Source: Halocatena halophila (GTDB lineage Archaea > Halobacteriota > Halobacteria > Halobacteriales > Haloarculaceae). Taken from it: a stretch of DNA of 64,000 nt. Positions 8,664 through 17,557 of the stretch are shown piece after piece. The stretch spans positions 1,736,001-1,800,000 of the forward strand of contig CP071306.1 in assembly GCA_027563145.1 (NCBI GenBank), written 5' to 3'. Numbering within the stretch: position 1 is the first letter of the stretch; each line of letters starts with the position of its first letter. Below the pieces are notes generated by a model, which was not told where the DNA came from, did not search any database, and saw only the letters and a list, made by a program, of their open reading frames with translations. Made by a program: the position numbers and the translations under genes.

Positions 8664-9659
8664 ATGCAGACGCTGCTGTTAAACCACGACGCCGTCGCGG
8701 CGAATGCCCAGATGCCTGCCGTGATCGAGGCCGTTTCGGACGCGTTCGCTGCGTATGAGCGCGGCGACGCCCAGATGCCAGCCAAGTCTTACATCCAACT
8801 CGAGCAGTACAACGGTGATTTCCGCTCGATGCCGGCGTATCTCGAGGCAGAGACGTGGGATGCGGCGGGAATCAAATGGGTGAACGTTCATCCGGATAAC
8901 GCGCGCGATTACGATCTTCCGACCGTGATGGGGACGATGATCTACTCGGATCCAGAAACCGCGTTCCCGCTCGCGATCATGGACGGGACGACGTTGACCC
9001 GACTGCGCACCGGTGCGGCAGCAGCCGTTGCGACAGACCACCTGGCCATTGAGGGTGCAACCTCGCTGGGGATTGTGGGTGCTGGCGTCCAGTCATACAC
9101 TCAACTCGAAGCGATCGCACAGATCCGACCGATCGAGAAGGTTGTCGTGAGCGATCTCGACGACGACCGACTGGCCCGATTCGTGGCTCGCTACGAGGAC
9201 GATTTCGAGGTCACGACCGGCTCGATCGGTGACGCAGCAGCGTGTGACGTGCTCTCGACCGTGACGCCCGTCACTGATCCGATCGTAGAGCGCTCGATGC
9301 TGGCCGAGCACACTCATGTGAATGCGATCGGTGCCGACGCGCCGGACAAACACGAGCTCTCAGACGAGATCCTCACGGAGGCAACGATCGTCATCGACGA
9401 CCGCGAGCAGACCACCCATTCGGGCGAGATCAACGTGCCGTGGAGTGAAGGGACCCTCACCGACGACGATATCCACGCAGAAATCGGAGAGATCGTCGTC
9501 GGTGCGGTTCCGGGACGCACCGCAGACACCTCGATCTCTGTCTTCGACAGCACCGGGCTCGCAATCCAGGACGTTGCCACCGCACACGTGGTGTACGAAG
9601 CGGCAAGCAGTGCAGACAACGGAACGCCGTTCGATCTGGTCGATCAGTCGACCGACTGA
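8664..9659 (+). CDS. Ornithine cyclodeaminase / archaeal alanine dehydrogenase family protein
   Basis: The 331-residue protein belongs to the mu-crystallin/ornithine cyclodeaminase family. The N-terminal substrate domain has AKSYIQL and the Lys of IKWVNVHPDN (about 70); MGTMIYSD and MDGTTLTRLRTGAAAAVAT follow. The Rossmann domain starts at LGIVGAGVQSYTQL (about residue 133), with Asp near VVVSDLDDD as NAD ribose ligand. Characterised archaeal members are NAD-dependent alanine dehydrogenases, while bacterial members convert ornithine to proline; sequence alone does not decide which here. It is monocistronic with a palindrome in its promoter. Confidence 0.82.
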   Translation: MQTLLLNHDAVAANAQMPAVIEAVSDAFAAYERGDAQMPAKSYIQLEQYNGDFRSMPAYLEAETWDAAGIKWVNVHPDNARDYDLPTVMGTMIYSDPETAFPLAIMDGTTLTRLRTGAAAAVATDHLAIEGATSLGIVGAGVQSYTQLEAIAQIRPIEKVVVSDLDDDRLARFVARYEDDFEVTTGSIGDAAACDVLSTVTPVTDPIVERSMLAEHTHVNAIGADAPDKHELSDEILTEATIVIDDREQTTHSGEINVPWSEGTLTDDDIHAEIGEIVVGAVPGRTADTSISVFDSTGLAIQDVATAHVVYEAASSADNGTPFDLVDQSTD

Positions 9660-9713
9660 TCCCGGTAGTTGCTGTCCAATAGGTATTTGTTTTGGTCGTT
9701 CCAATTGGACGAT

Positions 9714-9977
9714 ATGGTCTCTCCGATAGTTCGCGCCCTCCGCGAATCGATTCCGGATACGGTTTCGATCATCTGTGGTTTGCTTTGTCTCGGGCCGTTT
9801 TTACTACTGATCGACGTGATGGGTGTCGACATAATTCAATCGCTCACCGCTGGTGATGGAATGGGGCTCCTCTGGCTCGCTGTCTGGGGTGTGTGTTCTT
9901 CTGTCATCGGTCACCTTCGTGAGTCGCTTGGAACGACGCTCGAACGCCGCGATGAGTCGATGGAATCCGTTCGGTGA
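9714..9977 (+). CDS. Small hypothetical membrane protein
   Basis: The 87-residue product from the ATG at 9714 has two hydrophobic segments, VSIICGLLCLGPFLLLIDV and LLWLAVWGVCSSVIG, and a charged C-terminal tail (GTTLERRDESMESVR). A TTG at 9669 would lengthen it by 15 residues without a clear reason. I do not recognise the family. It lies between the alanine dehydrogenase-family gene and a convergent small membrane gene and is probably an integral membrane protein. Confidence 0.5.
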   Translation: MVSPIVRALRESIPDTVSIICGLLCLGPFLLLIDVMGVDIIQSLTAGDGMGLLWLAVWGVCSSVIGHLRESLGTTLERRDESMESVR

Positions 9978-9992
9978 GCGACGCCCTCGCTA

Positions 9993-10187
9993 TTAGTCAC
10001 TTGAGGGCCCGATCCGATCGATGAGCCAGAGAATGATCATAAACGGCAACAGTGGAATGAGAAGCACGCCGAGGACGATAAACAACAGCCAGCCGATCGC
10101 GTCCATCTCGAGATCCGGACGACCGAGGTGGAGTTCCGTCACACTCTCTGTTGGCTCTTCGCCGGCATCATCGGTTGTCACAGCCAT
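9993..10187 (-). CDS. Small single-pass membrane protein (DUF7535-like)
   Basis: The 64-residue protein (starting MAVTTDD; an ATG two codons upstream at 10193 is also possible) has an acidic N-terminus and one strongly hydrophobic segment, AIGWLLFIVLGVLLIPLLPF, followed by MIILWLIDRIGP. Proteins of this type are conserved small membrane proteins in haloarchaea. The function is unknown. It sits just downstream of leuS on the same strand but 45 bp away from the leuS stop in the opposite sense of transcription order, so coupling is unclear. Confidence 0.55.
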   Translation of the reverse strand: MAVTTDDAGEEPTESVTELHLGRPDLEMDAIGWLLFIVLGVLLIPLLPFMIILWLIDRIGPSSD

Positions 10188-10231
10188 ACACATAACTACG
10201 TGCCCCCGCGAATAAAAGGATCTCCGACGGC

Positions 10232-13069
10232 CTACTCGATCCGAACGGCTGGTCTAAACGGCGTCGCGTCGCTGGCGTACTCCTGTTCGCTTGCTTCGAC
10301 GTCAGCTTCTTGTGCGACGGTCACGTCGGCGTCGAAGGTGTCCTCGAGAAAGTCGATTGCTCTCGAATACACCGACGCCTCATCGATTGCTTCTAAGCGC
10401 TCAAGCGTCCCCTCGTCGGTTCCCCGATAGCGATCAACCAGTTCGGAAACGAGGTCATTGACCTGTTCTGCGTGAGATTTTAGATTCTCCTGATCCATCG
10501 CCACGTCCATCACGTCGCTGTGATCGGGTCCCGCCTCGACGAACACGTCGAACACCTCGCGTTTCCACGGTGCCCGAACGTAAACTGAAATCTCTTCAGG
10601 GTCTTTTTCGATCACCTCCTGAATTGCCGTGATGTCGTCGGTGAGCGCATCAACGAGCGATTCCTCGAGTTCAATACCCCTATCAATGGCGTCAGTGTCG
10701 GCGACTGGCCAGTTGGTGACTGGTTCGTCTGTGAGTGCTTCGTAACAGTCGTTGGCCAGATGCGGGATGAATGGTGCGAGCAGTTTGAGTCGTGTCTCTA
10801 AAACTGTCGCAAGCGTCCATCGTGCGCCTGGTCGGTCCGTCTCGGTCCGTCGTCGATACCATCGGAGCGTGTCTTCAAAGCGGTAGAAACACTCCTGGCT
10901 GGCCGTCCGGGTCTCGAACGCTTCGAGCGCATCAGTCACGTGCTGGACGGTGTGCTGGAGCTTCGAGAGGAGCCATTTATCGATTTGTTCGAGTTCCGGG
11001 CGCTCGTCAGGAATTTCCGAATCGATCACCGATTGGGCACGGTCGTAGAATCGCTTGAGTTGTCGGTGTGTGTCTTCGACGCGCTCGTCGCGCCAGTCGA
11101 AATCTTGCCACGGTTCGGCGTTGTTCAGGAGGAAAAACCGCACCGTATCCGCGCCATACTCCTCAATTGCGGTGCCGGCAAGCACGACGTGGCCCTTCGA
11201 TGAGGACATTGCCGATCCATCGAGCAATCCCATTCCCATGCTGGTGACGGTCTCTGGCCAGTACGGTTTCTCGAAGAGCTCCGCGTGGTGATAGAGATAG
11301 AAGGTGAGATGATTCGGGACGAGATCGCCGCCGGAACACCTGACATCGACGGGATACCACGCGTCGAACTCCTCGTGCAATGAGCGAGCAGTGTCGTCCG
11401 GATCGTCAACCGCACCCGGGCCGAAAAACACGGCGTCGAAAAACTCGTGTGTGAGCTTCTCGATGGGGAGATCTTCGAGTCGGTGTGCGATGGTGTAGTA
11501 GGCCATATACAGCGTCGAATCCGACAACGGCTCGATGATGAACTCTTCATCCATCGGCAACGGCGTCCCAAGGCCGTAGTTGCGGATGCAGGGCCACGCT
11601 TCGAGCCAGTCGATCGCGTGGTCGAACTGGTCGGCCGTGGACGGTGGGATCGTCTGTAGTCCATCGAGTGCGTCGTACGCTTTCTCGGTCCAGTCCTGGT
11701 CGTTGTATCGCAGGAACCAGGTTTCCTGTTCAGCGATGATTACTTTTCCGCCTGCCCGTGAGATCACGGGTTCCGGAAAGTCGAACATCGTGGTGGCGAC
11801 CCCATCCGCAACGAGGTCGTCACGGAACGCCGTGCGAACCTCTCCGATCAGTTCACCCTCGTAGTCGTCGTACATTGCTCGCAGCCGGCCATTGTGGAAC
11901 TCGGCGCTGTAGAGCTCCTGTGTGATCGTCTCGAGCTCTGGGTCCTCGACCGAGTCGATAGCACGGAATTCGACCGCATCGCGAGCCGGCAGTTCCCCGT
12001 ACCCTTCAACGTCTGCGATTGCAGTCGGTTCGATCTCGGCGACGATTTCGGGGTCAATATCGTATGGCTCGAGGCGCTCGGGCTCATTTTCGAGTGTTTT
12101 GAGCGCCAGCCAGTCGTCAGGACTGTGTGCTGGCACGCTCATGACGACACCCGTCGCGTTCGCTGTATCGACGAATGATGCCGGAAGAATCGGCATCTGT
12201 GCTCCCGTCACCGGATTTGTCACCGTCTCGCCGACAAGTGCTTCGCCCTCGATTTGCGCTTCGATTTCGACATCGTGTGTCTGGTGTTCGAGTTTGACGA
12301 CGGCGTCGGCGGCGACAATCCAGGTGTCGCCATCGACTGTTGCTCGGACGTAGCGTCCGTCGGGGTTGACAAACGCGTTCGTGACGCCGTGGATCGTCTC
12401 CGGACGAAGCGTTGCCATTGGAACGATGGCATCGTCCGTTTCGAATTTGAGTAGCGTGTACTCCTGGGACTCCACGTCGTCGCCAACGAGGATGTCGTGT
12501 GTTGTAACGGGGGTGTCTTGCTCGATACAGTAGCTCACCGGGTGGAGGCCTCGTTCGAGCAGTCCGCGATCGTTGAGCGTCTCGTACTGCCAGGTGATAA
12601 ATCGCTGATAGCGCTCGTCCGTCGTGGTGAACGTTCGTCGCCAGTCGATCGAAAGCCCGAGCGCTTCCATGTTCGCTTTGTAGTGGGTGTCGATGAAGTA
12701 CTGGGCAAACGCCATCGGCGAATCGAGATCTTCGAGCGTCGCTTCGGGAACGTCAAACGTGTCGGTCAAGATCTCGCGCTGTTCCGTGTCGTCGTTGTTG
12801 AGCCGCTCTACGGCACCAACGATCGGCGTTCCAGTGACGTGCCAGCCGATGGGAAACAGGACGTTTTCGCCCTGTAACCGCCGGTATCGAGCGAACACGT
12901 CGGGGACGGTGTACGTTCGCACGTGACCAACGTGCATTCCACCGTTCGGATACGGATACGGCACCGTTACGAACGTGGTGTCGCCGTCTGGTTCTGCCTC
13001 GAACTGACCGGTTTCGTTCCAGCGCTCTCGCCAGCGCGACTCGATGGTATCCGGCTCGTACTCGGTCAT
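10232..13069 (-). CDS. leuS: Leucyl-tRNA synthetase
   Basis: The enzyme charges tRNA-Leu with leucine. The product is 945 residues from the ATG at 13069 (MTEYEPD...); the open frame extends 42 residues further but with unstructured, non-conserved sequence. The class I signature HVGH is at about 46-49 (PNGGMHVGHVRTY), the KMSKS loop is AMSSSKG at about 620, and the CP1 editing domain lies between, with the threonine-rich VPMATLRPETIHGV stretch. Length and order fit archaeal/eukaryotic-type LeuRS. It stands alone with hsp20 upstream on the same strand. Confidence 0.96.
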   Translation of the reverse strand: MTEYEPDTIESRWRERWNETGQFEAEPDGDTTFVTVPYPYPNGGMHVGHVRTYTVPDVFARYRRLQGENVLFPIGWHVTGTPIVGAVERLNNDDTEQREILTDTFDVPEATLEDLDSPMAFAQYFIDTHYKANMEALGLSIDWRRTFTTTDERYQRFITWQYETLNDRGLLERGLHPVSYCIEQDTPVTTHDILVGDDVESQEYTLLKFETDDAIVPMATLRPETIHGVTNAFVNPDGRYVRATVDGDTWIVAADAVVKLEHQTHDVEIEAQIEGEALVGETVTNPVTGAQMPILPASFVDTANATGVVMSVPAHSPDDWLALKTLENEPERLEPYDIDPEIVAEIEPTAIADVEGYGELPARDAVEFRAIDSVEDPELETITQELYSAEFHNGRLRAMYDDYEGELIGEVRTAFRDDLVADGVATTMFDFPEPVISRAGGKVIIAEQETWFLRYNDQDWTEKAYDALDGLQTIPPSTADQFDHAIDWLEAWPCIRNYGLGTPLPMDEEFIIEPLSDSTLYMAYYTIAHRLEDLPIEKLTHEFFDAVFFGPGAVDDPDDTARSLHEEFDAWYPVDVRCSGGDLVPNHLTFYLYHHAELFEKPYWPETVTSMGMGLLDGSAMSSSKGHVVLAGTAIEEYGADTVRFFLLNNAEPWQDFDWRDERVEDTHRQLKRFYDRAQSVIDSEIPDERPELEQIDKWLLSKLQHTVQHVTDALEAFETRTASQECFYRFEDTLRWYRRRTETDRPGARWTLATVLETRLKLLAPFIPHLANDCYEALTDEPVTNWPVADTDAIDRGIELEESLVDALTDDITAIQEVIEKDPEEISVYVRAPWKREVFDVFVEAGPDHSDVMDVAMDQENLKSHAEQVNDLVSELVDRYRGTDEGTLERLEAIDEASVYSRAIDFLEDTFDADVTVAQEADVEASEQEYASDATPFRPAVRIE

Positions 13070-13139
13070 GGCGCTACGAATGGGCGGCCCGCCTAAAGAA
13101 GTATACAATTCGTTGTGACGTACGCTCGCTGTCGGGCGA

Positions 13140-13550
13140 TCACTCGATTGGGATCGACTGGCCGCCGTCCTGGCTGGTCTCTTTCGAGAGTGCAACCGTG
13201 AGCACGCCGTTCGTGTAGGTCGCGTCCGTTTCGTTTTCGACGACGCCCTCGGGGAGTCGGACAGTACGACTTATGGATTCGTGCGATCGCTCGCGCCGAA
13301 CGTATTCGCCCTCCTCGTCTTCGGTTTCGGCGGTTCGCTCTGCTTCGATTCGGAGGGTTTTCCCCGACAGTCGCACCTCGATGTCGTCTTTGTCGTAGCC
13401 TGGCAGGTCGGCTGTGATGACGAAACGATCTCCCTCATCGAGGAGGTCGAGCGGTACACCCTGGGTGAGATTCGTGTCGAACGAGCGGAGGCCTTTGTCC
13501 ATCTGTTCGAACATGCGCTCGATCTCTTCGAAGGGATTTCGCGATGTCAT
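13140..13550 (-). CDS. Small heat-shock protein, Hsp20/alpha-crystallin family
   Basis: The 136-residue chaperone starts at the ATG at 13550 (MTSRNPFEEIERMFEQMDKG); 24 extra residues upstream in the open frame look non-coding. The alpha-crystallin domain runs from about residue 38 to 125: FVITADLPGYDKDDIEVRL, the EGEYVRRER strand and the final YTNGVLTVALSK, which holds the conserved G-V-L motif. These proteins form oligomers that hold unfolded proteins in the cytoplasm. The C-terminal IPIE is an I-X-I anchoring motif. Confidence 0.92.
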   Translation of the reverse strand: MTSRNPFEEIERMFEQMDKGLRSFDTNLTQGVPLDLLDEGDRFVITADLPGYDKDDIEVRLSGKTLRIEAERTAETEDEEGEYVRRERSHESISRTVRLPEGVVENETDATYTNGVLTVALSKETSQDGGQSIPIE

Positions 13551-13622
13551 AGCTGAGGGATACGTTCTCTTCGGGGTTAAATCTAGCACCCATCCGGTGG
13601 TTCGAACGACTTTGTCCCACAA

Positions 13623-14429
13623 TCACTCCACGACGTGTTCGGTGTCGTACGATCCCAGTCGTTGGATACTTCCAGCACCGACCTCGGTTTCGATCTCTGC
13701 AATGGCGTTCTGGGTTCGTTGTTCGTACAGGCCGGTGTCGATGTCGATGTGGAACAGATAATCACCAAGCCGGTCGCCGGTTGGTCGGGATTCGATTCTG
13801 GAGAGATTGATGTCTCGCTCTGCGAATGGTTCGAGCAGTTCGAGCAACAGTCCCGGGTGGTCGGTGTCCGGTGCGACGATCAGTGACGTTTTCCCGCCCG
13901 CGTCGGTCCGTTCGATCTCCGGGGCCAACACCACGAATCGCGTGGCGTTCGAGGAGCGGTCCTGGATTCCTTCGGCGAGCACCGTCAGCTCCGCACCGGC
14001 GTTGTCGGGGTGGGCAATTGCGGCTGCCGTTGGATCGCTTCGAGCGCGTTCGACGCCCTGGGCGGTTGAGGAGACGGGGACGAGCTCTGCGCTGGGATAC
14101 TCCGCGGCGAGATGGGCCCGACACTGGGCAAGCGCCTGGGCGTGGCTTTCGATCGTCTCGAACGATGGCCCCTGTGCGATCAGGGCGTGTCGAATTGGCG
14201 TGACGATCTCTCGAACGATGGCCACCTCGTGGGTTGCCAGCGCGTCGAGCGATTCGGTCACCGATCCCTCGATCGAGTTTTCGATCGGGATCACGCCCCG
14301 GTCGGTGGCTCCAGATTCGACACGTCTGACGATTTCTGTCACTGATTCAGTGAATTCAATCTCGTCGGCGATCGAACGCGTCGCCCGGTGGGAGTAGGTG
14401 CCGGCCGGTCCGAGTGTGATGGCGTCCAT
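13623..14429 (-). CDS. pheA: Prephenate dehydratase
   Basis: The 268-residue enzyme converts prephenate to phenylpyruvate in phenylalanine synthesis. The catalytic domain starts LGPAGTYSHRAT and holds RGVIPIENSIEGSV and NATRFVVLAPE (the TRF motif). A C-terminal ACT domain from about residue 180 (KTSLIVAPDTDHPGLLLELLEPF; ESRPTGDRLGDYLFHID) would bind phenylalanine for feedback control; the ESRP motif is intact. I used the ATG at 14429; the frame extends 11 residues upstream. No chorismate mutase fusion is present, so that activity must be elsewhere. Confidence 0.94.
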   Translation of the reverse strand: MDAITLGPAGTYSHRATRSIADEIEFTESVTEIVRRVESGATDRGVIPIENSIEGSVTESLDALATHEVAIVREIVTPIRHALIAQGPSFETIESHAQALAQCRAHLAAEYPSAELVPVSSTAQGVERARSDPTAAAIAHPDNAGAELTVLAEGIQDRSSNATRFVVLAPEIERTDAGGKTSLIVAPDTDHPGLLLELLEPFAERDINLSRIESRPTGDRLGDYLFHIDIDTGLYEQRTQNAIAEIETEVGAGSIQRLGSYDTEHVVE

Positions 14430-14492
14430 TACCACGGCAAGTGACTCGCCACCAAAAAGCACGTCGGAGCCGGCAGCAGACGGCTCGACCGA

Positions 14493-15104
14493 TCAGAGTA
14501 GCTGGCCGGTAGAAAGCTGATAGAGCCCGGAGAGCCCGAGCATCACCACCACGGCTATTGTCGCGTCTCGTCGCGAGCAGTCGTTCGCCCACTGGAGGCC
14601 GGCGATCCAGAGATATCCACTCACGAGAAAGGTCGCTGAGTTTGCGAGTCCGGCGATACGGAGCACCGGTTGATCGTAGTAGCTGGTGGTGAGCTGTTGG
14701 AATTCGACTAGCGTCTCTGTTCCGGTGGTGGTTGGTGGCGTCGCAAGGAGTGCTGCGACGATTGTGAGCAGTCCGCCGATCCACGCCGGAAGCAGTCCGT
14801 AGGCGGTTATCGTCCAGATACGACGAGACGACCCCTCGTTGTCCTGGAGACGGCTGATCACGACGAATCCGATCGCGAACCAGCCGAGGATGATGAGCGG
14901 TGCGAATGCGGTGCCGAACAGAGTACCCACCAGTATTGGCCCATCGAAGAAATATCGAACCGAGAGATAGTTGCCGAAAACGTAGCACAGGGCGAGTCCC
15001 CCTATGATGATCATCGGCCAGTTTCGTGCTGGCTCCTCATCGAGCTCGGCGAAAAACGATGCTGGATTTCGGAACAGTTTCTGGAGATTTGGCGGTGTGC
15101 TCAT
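14493..15104 (-). CDS. Yip1-family integral membrane protein
   Basis: The 203-residue protein begins with LFRNPASFFAELDEEPARNWPM, the short amphipathic leader common in YIP1/DUF1282-type proteins, and then has about five membrane segments (for example MIIIGGLALCYVFGNYLSV and YGLLPAWIGGLLTIVAALLA). The YGLLPAWIGG segment is the family's helix pattern. Prokaryotic members have no settled function. It lies 18 bp downstream of the DUF4013 membrane gene and is probably cotranscribed with it. Confidence 0.65.
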   Translation of the reverse strand: MSTPPNLQKLFRNPASFFAELDEEPARNWPMIIIGGLALCYVFGNYLSVRYFFDGPILVGTLFGTAFAPLIILGWFAIGFVVISRLQDNEGSSRRIWTITAYGLLPAWIGGLLTIVAALLATPPTTTGTETLVEFQQLTTSYYDQPVLRIAGLANSATFLVSGYLWIAGLQWANDCSRRDATIAVVVMLGLSGLYQLSTGQLL

Positions 15105-15122
15105 TCGTTGAACGCCTCGTTA

Positions 15123-15896
15123 CTAGTTACCAGCCACACCGTCGCCGGCTGGTGTTTCATCCGATGGCTCTTCGGGATTTGATGGCGAGAGTGCGTTTGC
15201 ACAGCCGCGGCTGAGCACGCGTGCGTTCACCATGTATAGATAGAATGCGATCGGAGTGGTGATGAGCGTAAACACGAGAAACAGCACGCCCATGCCGCCA
15301 AAGTTGATGTGGATGACGCCGCGGACAAACTCCATTATTTGCATGAGAATCGTACAGACGAATGCAATCAGGAATGAGACCACGTACGTTCCCGTGGCGA
15401 CACCACTCGCGATGGTTTTGAAGTCGAACGCCGCTCGGATATCATCGGTTATTGCGTAGTTCGTGACCGCGACGGGCAGCAAGAAGATCTCAATCAACAG
15501 CAGCAGGTACGTGAGCAACGTCATCCCCACAGTGAGTCCCGTTACAGCGCCGCCCGATAGCACCACTTCGAGCAGGATCAGTACGAACGGGACCAGGAAA
15601 TACGCCAGGGCAATGGCGATTGCACTCGCGCCCTGGATCAACAACCGTTTCGGCTGCGCAAAGGCGGGCGGATCACAGGTGGCTCCCTGGGCCTGGCTCA
15701 TGCAGCGGACGAGATAGCCGAACACAGTCGCCAGCAGGGTGAGTATGACCACGAATGCGAGGAGAAATATCGCTGATGGGAGTGATCGCCCCACCTGGAC
15801 CAGCAGAACGGTGAGTATCATGAGGGCGCTCCCAATGCCAAACGTCCGTGCCCTGTCGTCGCCCCTGAATGGATATTTCAACGCATCGACAATCAT
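15123..15896 (-). CDS. DUF4013-type integral membrane protein
   Basis: The 257-residue protein starts MIVDALKYPFRGDD, a typical DUF4013 opening, and has six or more membrane helices, including the YLVRCMSQAQGA and FLLPVAVTNYAITDDIRAAFDF segments seen in this group. The C-terminal 25 residues are acidic and soluble. The function is unknown; such proteins are widespread in haloarchaea. It is the first gene of a two-gene unit with the Yip1-like gene. Confidence 0.65.
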   Translation of the reverse strand: MIVDALKYPFRGDDRARTFGIGSALMILTVLLVQVGRSLPSAIFLLAFVVILTLLATVFGYLVRCMSQAQGATCDPPAFAQPKRLLIQGASAIAIALAYFLVPFVLILLEVVLSGGAVTGLTVGMTLLTYLLLLIEIFLLPVAVTNYAITDDIRAAFDFKTIASGVATGTYVVSFLIAFVCTILMQIMEFVRGVIHINFGGMGVLFLVFTLITTPIAFYLYMVNARVLSRGCANALSPSNPEEPSDETPAGDGVAGN

Positions 15897-16126
15897 GGAG
15901 GGGTGTCTTTTGCAGGCTGACTTATAGCTGTTGGAAACTCGTCGGTAATCTACTGGATTGAGCGCTAACTACTACTCACTGACGACTTTTTACTAATTCA
16001 AACCCCTAAATCCGATCGAAATATTGATTATCCAACAATAATCAATTCCGTAGATTGTCACTACAACCAATACCGCTTCCCACGTACTCCACCGCCAGGA
16101 AGACCGCCGCAGAACAGCTGCCTCAG

Positions 16127-17554
16127 TTACCGATTCAGCGTGTGGATTGCCTCGCCCAGCGCGTTGGCGGCGGCCTCCATCACGGCTTCTGAGAGCGTGG
16201 GATGGGTGTGAATCGTGCTGGTGAGATCCTCAAGCGTTGCGCCCATTTCGACGGCCAGCGCAACCTCGGCGATCATCTCGGAGGCCTCTGGACCGACAAT
16301 CTGTCCGCCGAGCACGAAGCCGCTCTCCTCGTCGGCAACGATCCGTACGAAGCCGTCGGATTCCTCCATCGTCAGTGCACGGCCGCTTGCCTGCATCGGC
16401 ATCTTGCCGACAATCGGCTCGAATCCGTCATCTGCGGCCTCACGCTCGGTCAGGCCAACGGTGGCGATCTCCGGCTCGGTGAACACCGCCGCCGGGACTG
16501 CCCGGTTGTCGAACGCCGCGGGCTCGCCGGCGATCACGTCGGCCGCGATCTCTCCAGCGTGCATTCCCTCATGGGCCAACATCGGCTCGCCGGCCACATC
16601 GCCAACGGCGAAGATGCCATCGATGTCGGTGCGCAGCTGTTCGTCGGTCTGTAAAAAGCCGTCCTCGTCCGTCGAAAGACCGGCTGCTTCGAGATTCATC
16701 GTGTCGGTGACGGGCTCGCGACCGACGGCAACGAGCGTTTTGTCAGCGGCGTACTCGGTGGTCTCGCCGTCTTCGGTCTCGGTCGTGACAACGATGCCGT
16801 CGCCGTCTTCTGTCCACTCGCTTGCGGCCTCGCCGAAGTTGAACTCGATCCCGAGCGACTCTGCACGACCCTTGACGACACGCGAAATGTCGTCTTCGTA
16901 GGCCGGGAGGACATCGTCCAGCATCTCGACGACGGTCACGTCCGTGCCGAGCCTGGCGAACACCGTCGAGAGCTCCATGCCGATGTAACCGGCACCCACA
17001 ACGAGCAACTCGTCCGGAATCGTCTCAAGGGCGAGTGCCCCCCGCGAGGAGAGAACCAGCTCGCCGTCGAACTCGAAGCCTGGAACCTCAATCGGCCGAC
17101 TCCCGGTCGCGACGATGGCGTGCTCGAACTCAACGGTCTCACCACCCTGTCCGGCCCCCTCGTGAATGACCCGCACGGTATTCTCGTCGGCGAACTCGGC
17201 GCGACCCTCCATCAGATTGACGCCGTTTGCTTTACAGAGCTTCTCGACGCCGCCGGTGAGCTGCCCAACCACATCGTTCTTCCAGTCGATCATGGTCGGC
17301 AGATCGAACTCCGGCTCGTCGAACGACACGCCGAACTGCTCGGCGTTGGTCGCCTGCTGGGCGATATCAGTGGCGTGTAACAACGCCTTCGACGGAATGC
17401 ACCCGTGATTCAAACAGGTGCCGCCGTACGCATTCTTTTCAATGAGTGTCACGTCGAGATCGTGCTGTGCGGCCCGAATGGCGGCCGTGTAGCCGGCCGG
17501 CCCGCCGCCGATCACGACGACATCAGTTCCAGTTGCAATGTCTCCAACAACCAT
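16127..17554 (-). CDS. lpdA: Dihydrolipoamide dehydrogenase (E3)
   Basis: The 475-residue flavoprotein re-oxidises the dihydrolipoyl group of E2 and reduces NAD. It has an FAD-binding GGGPAGYTAAIRA near residue 17, the redox disulfide GGTCLNHGCIPSK near 45, a second nucleotide-binding site (VVGAGYIGMELS) near 186, the AVGDV flavin loop and the C-terminal HTHPTLSEA, whose His-Glu pair is the catalytic base. It is the last gene of the 2-oxoacid dehydrogenase operon, 3 bp after the E2 stop. Confidence 0.96.
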   Translation of the reverse strand: MVVGDIATGTDVVVIGGGPAGYTAAIRAAQHDLDVTLIEKNAYGGTCLNHGCIPSKALLHATDIAQQATNAEQFGVSFDEPEFDLPTMIDWKNDVVGQLTGGVEKLCKANGVNLMEGRAEFADENTVRVIHEGAGQGGETVEFEHAIVATGSRPIEVPGFEFDGELVLSSRGALALETIPDELLVVGAGYIGMELSTVFARLGTDVTVVEMLDDVLPAYEDDISRVVKGRAESLGIEFNFGEAASEWTEDGDGIVVTTETEDGETTEYAADKTLVAVGREPVTDTMNLEAAGLSTDEDGFLQTDEQLRTDIDGIFAVGDVAGEPMLAHEGMHAGEIAADVIAGEPAAFDNRAVPAAVFTEPEIATVGLTEREAADDGFEPIVGKMPMQASGRALTMEESDGFVRIVADEESGFVLGGQIVGPEASEMIAEVALAVEMGATLEDLTSTIHTHPTLSEAVMEAAANALGEAIHTLNR

Positions 17555-17557
17555 AGA

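Noticed and set aside
8661..9659. Calling the gene ornithine cyclodeaminase or alanine dehydrogenase outright
   Set aside because: The family includes both activities and the sequence alone does not separate them.
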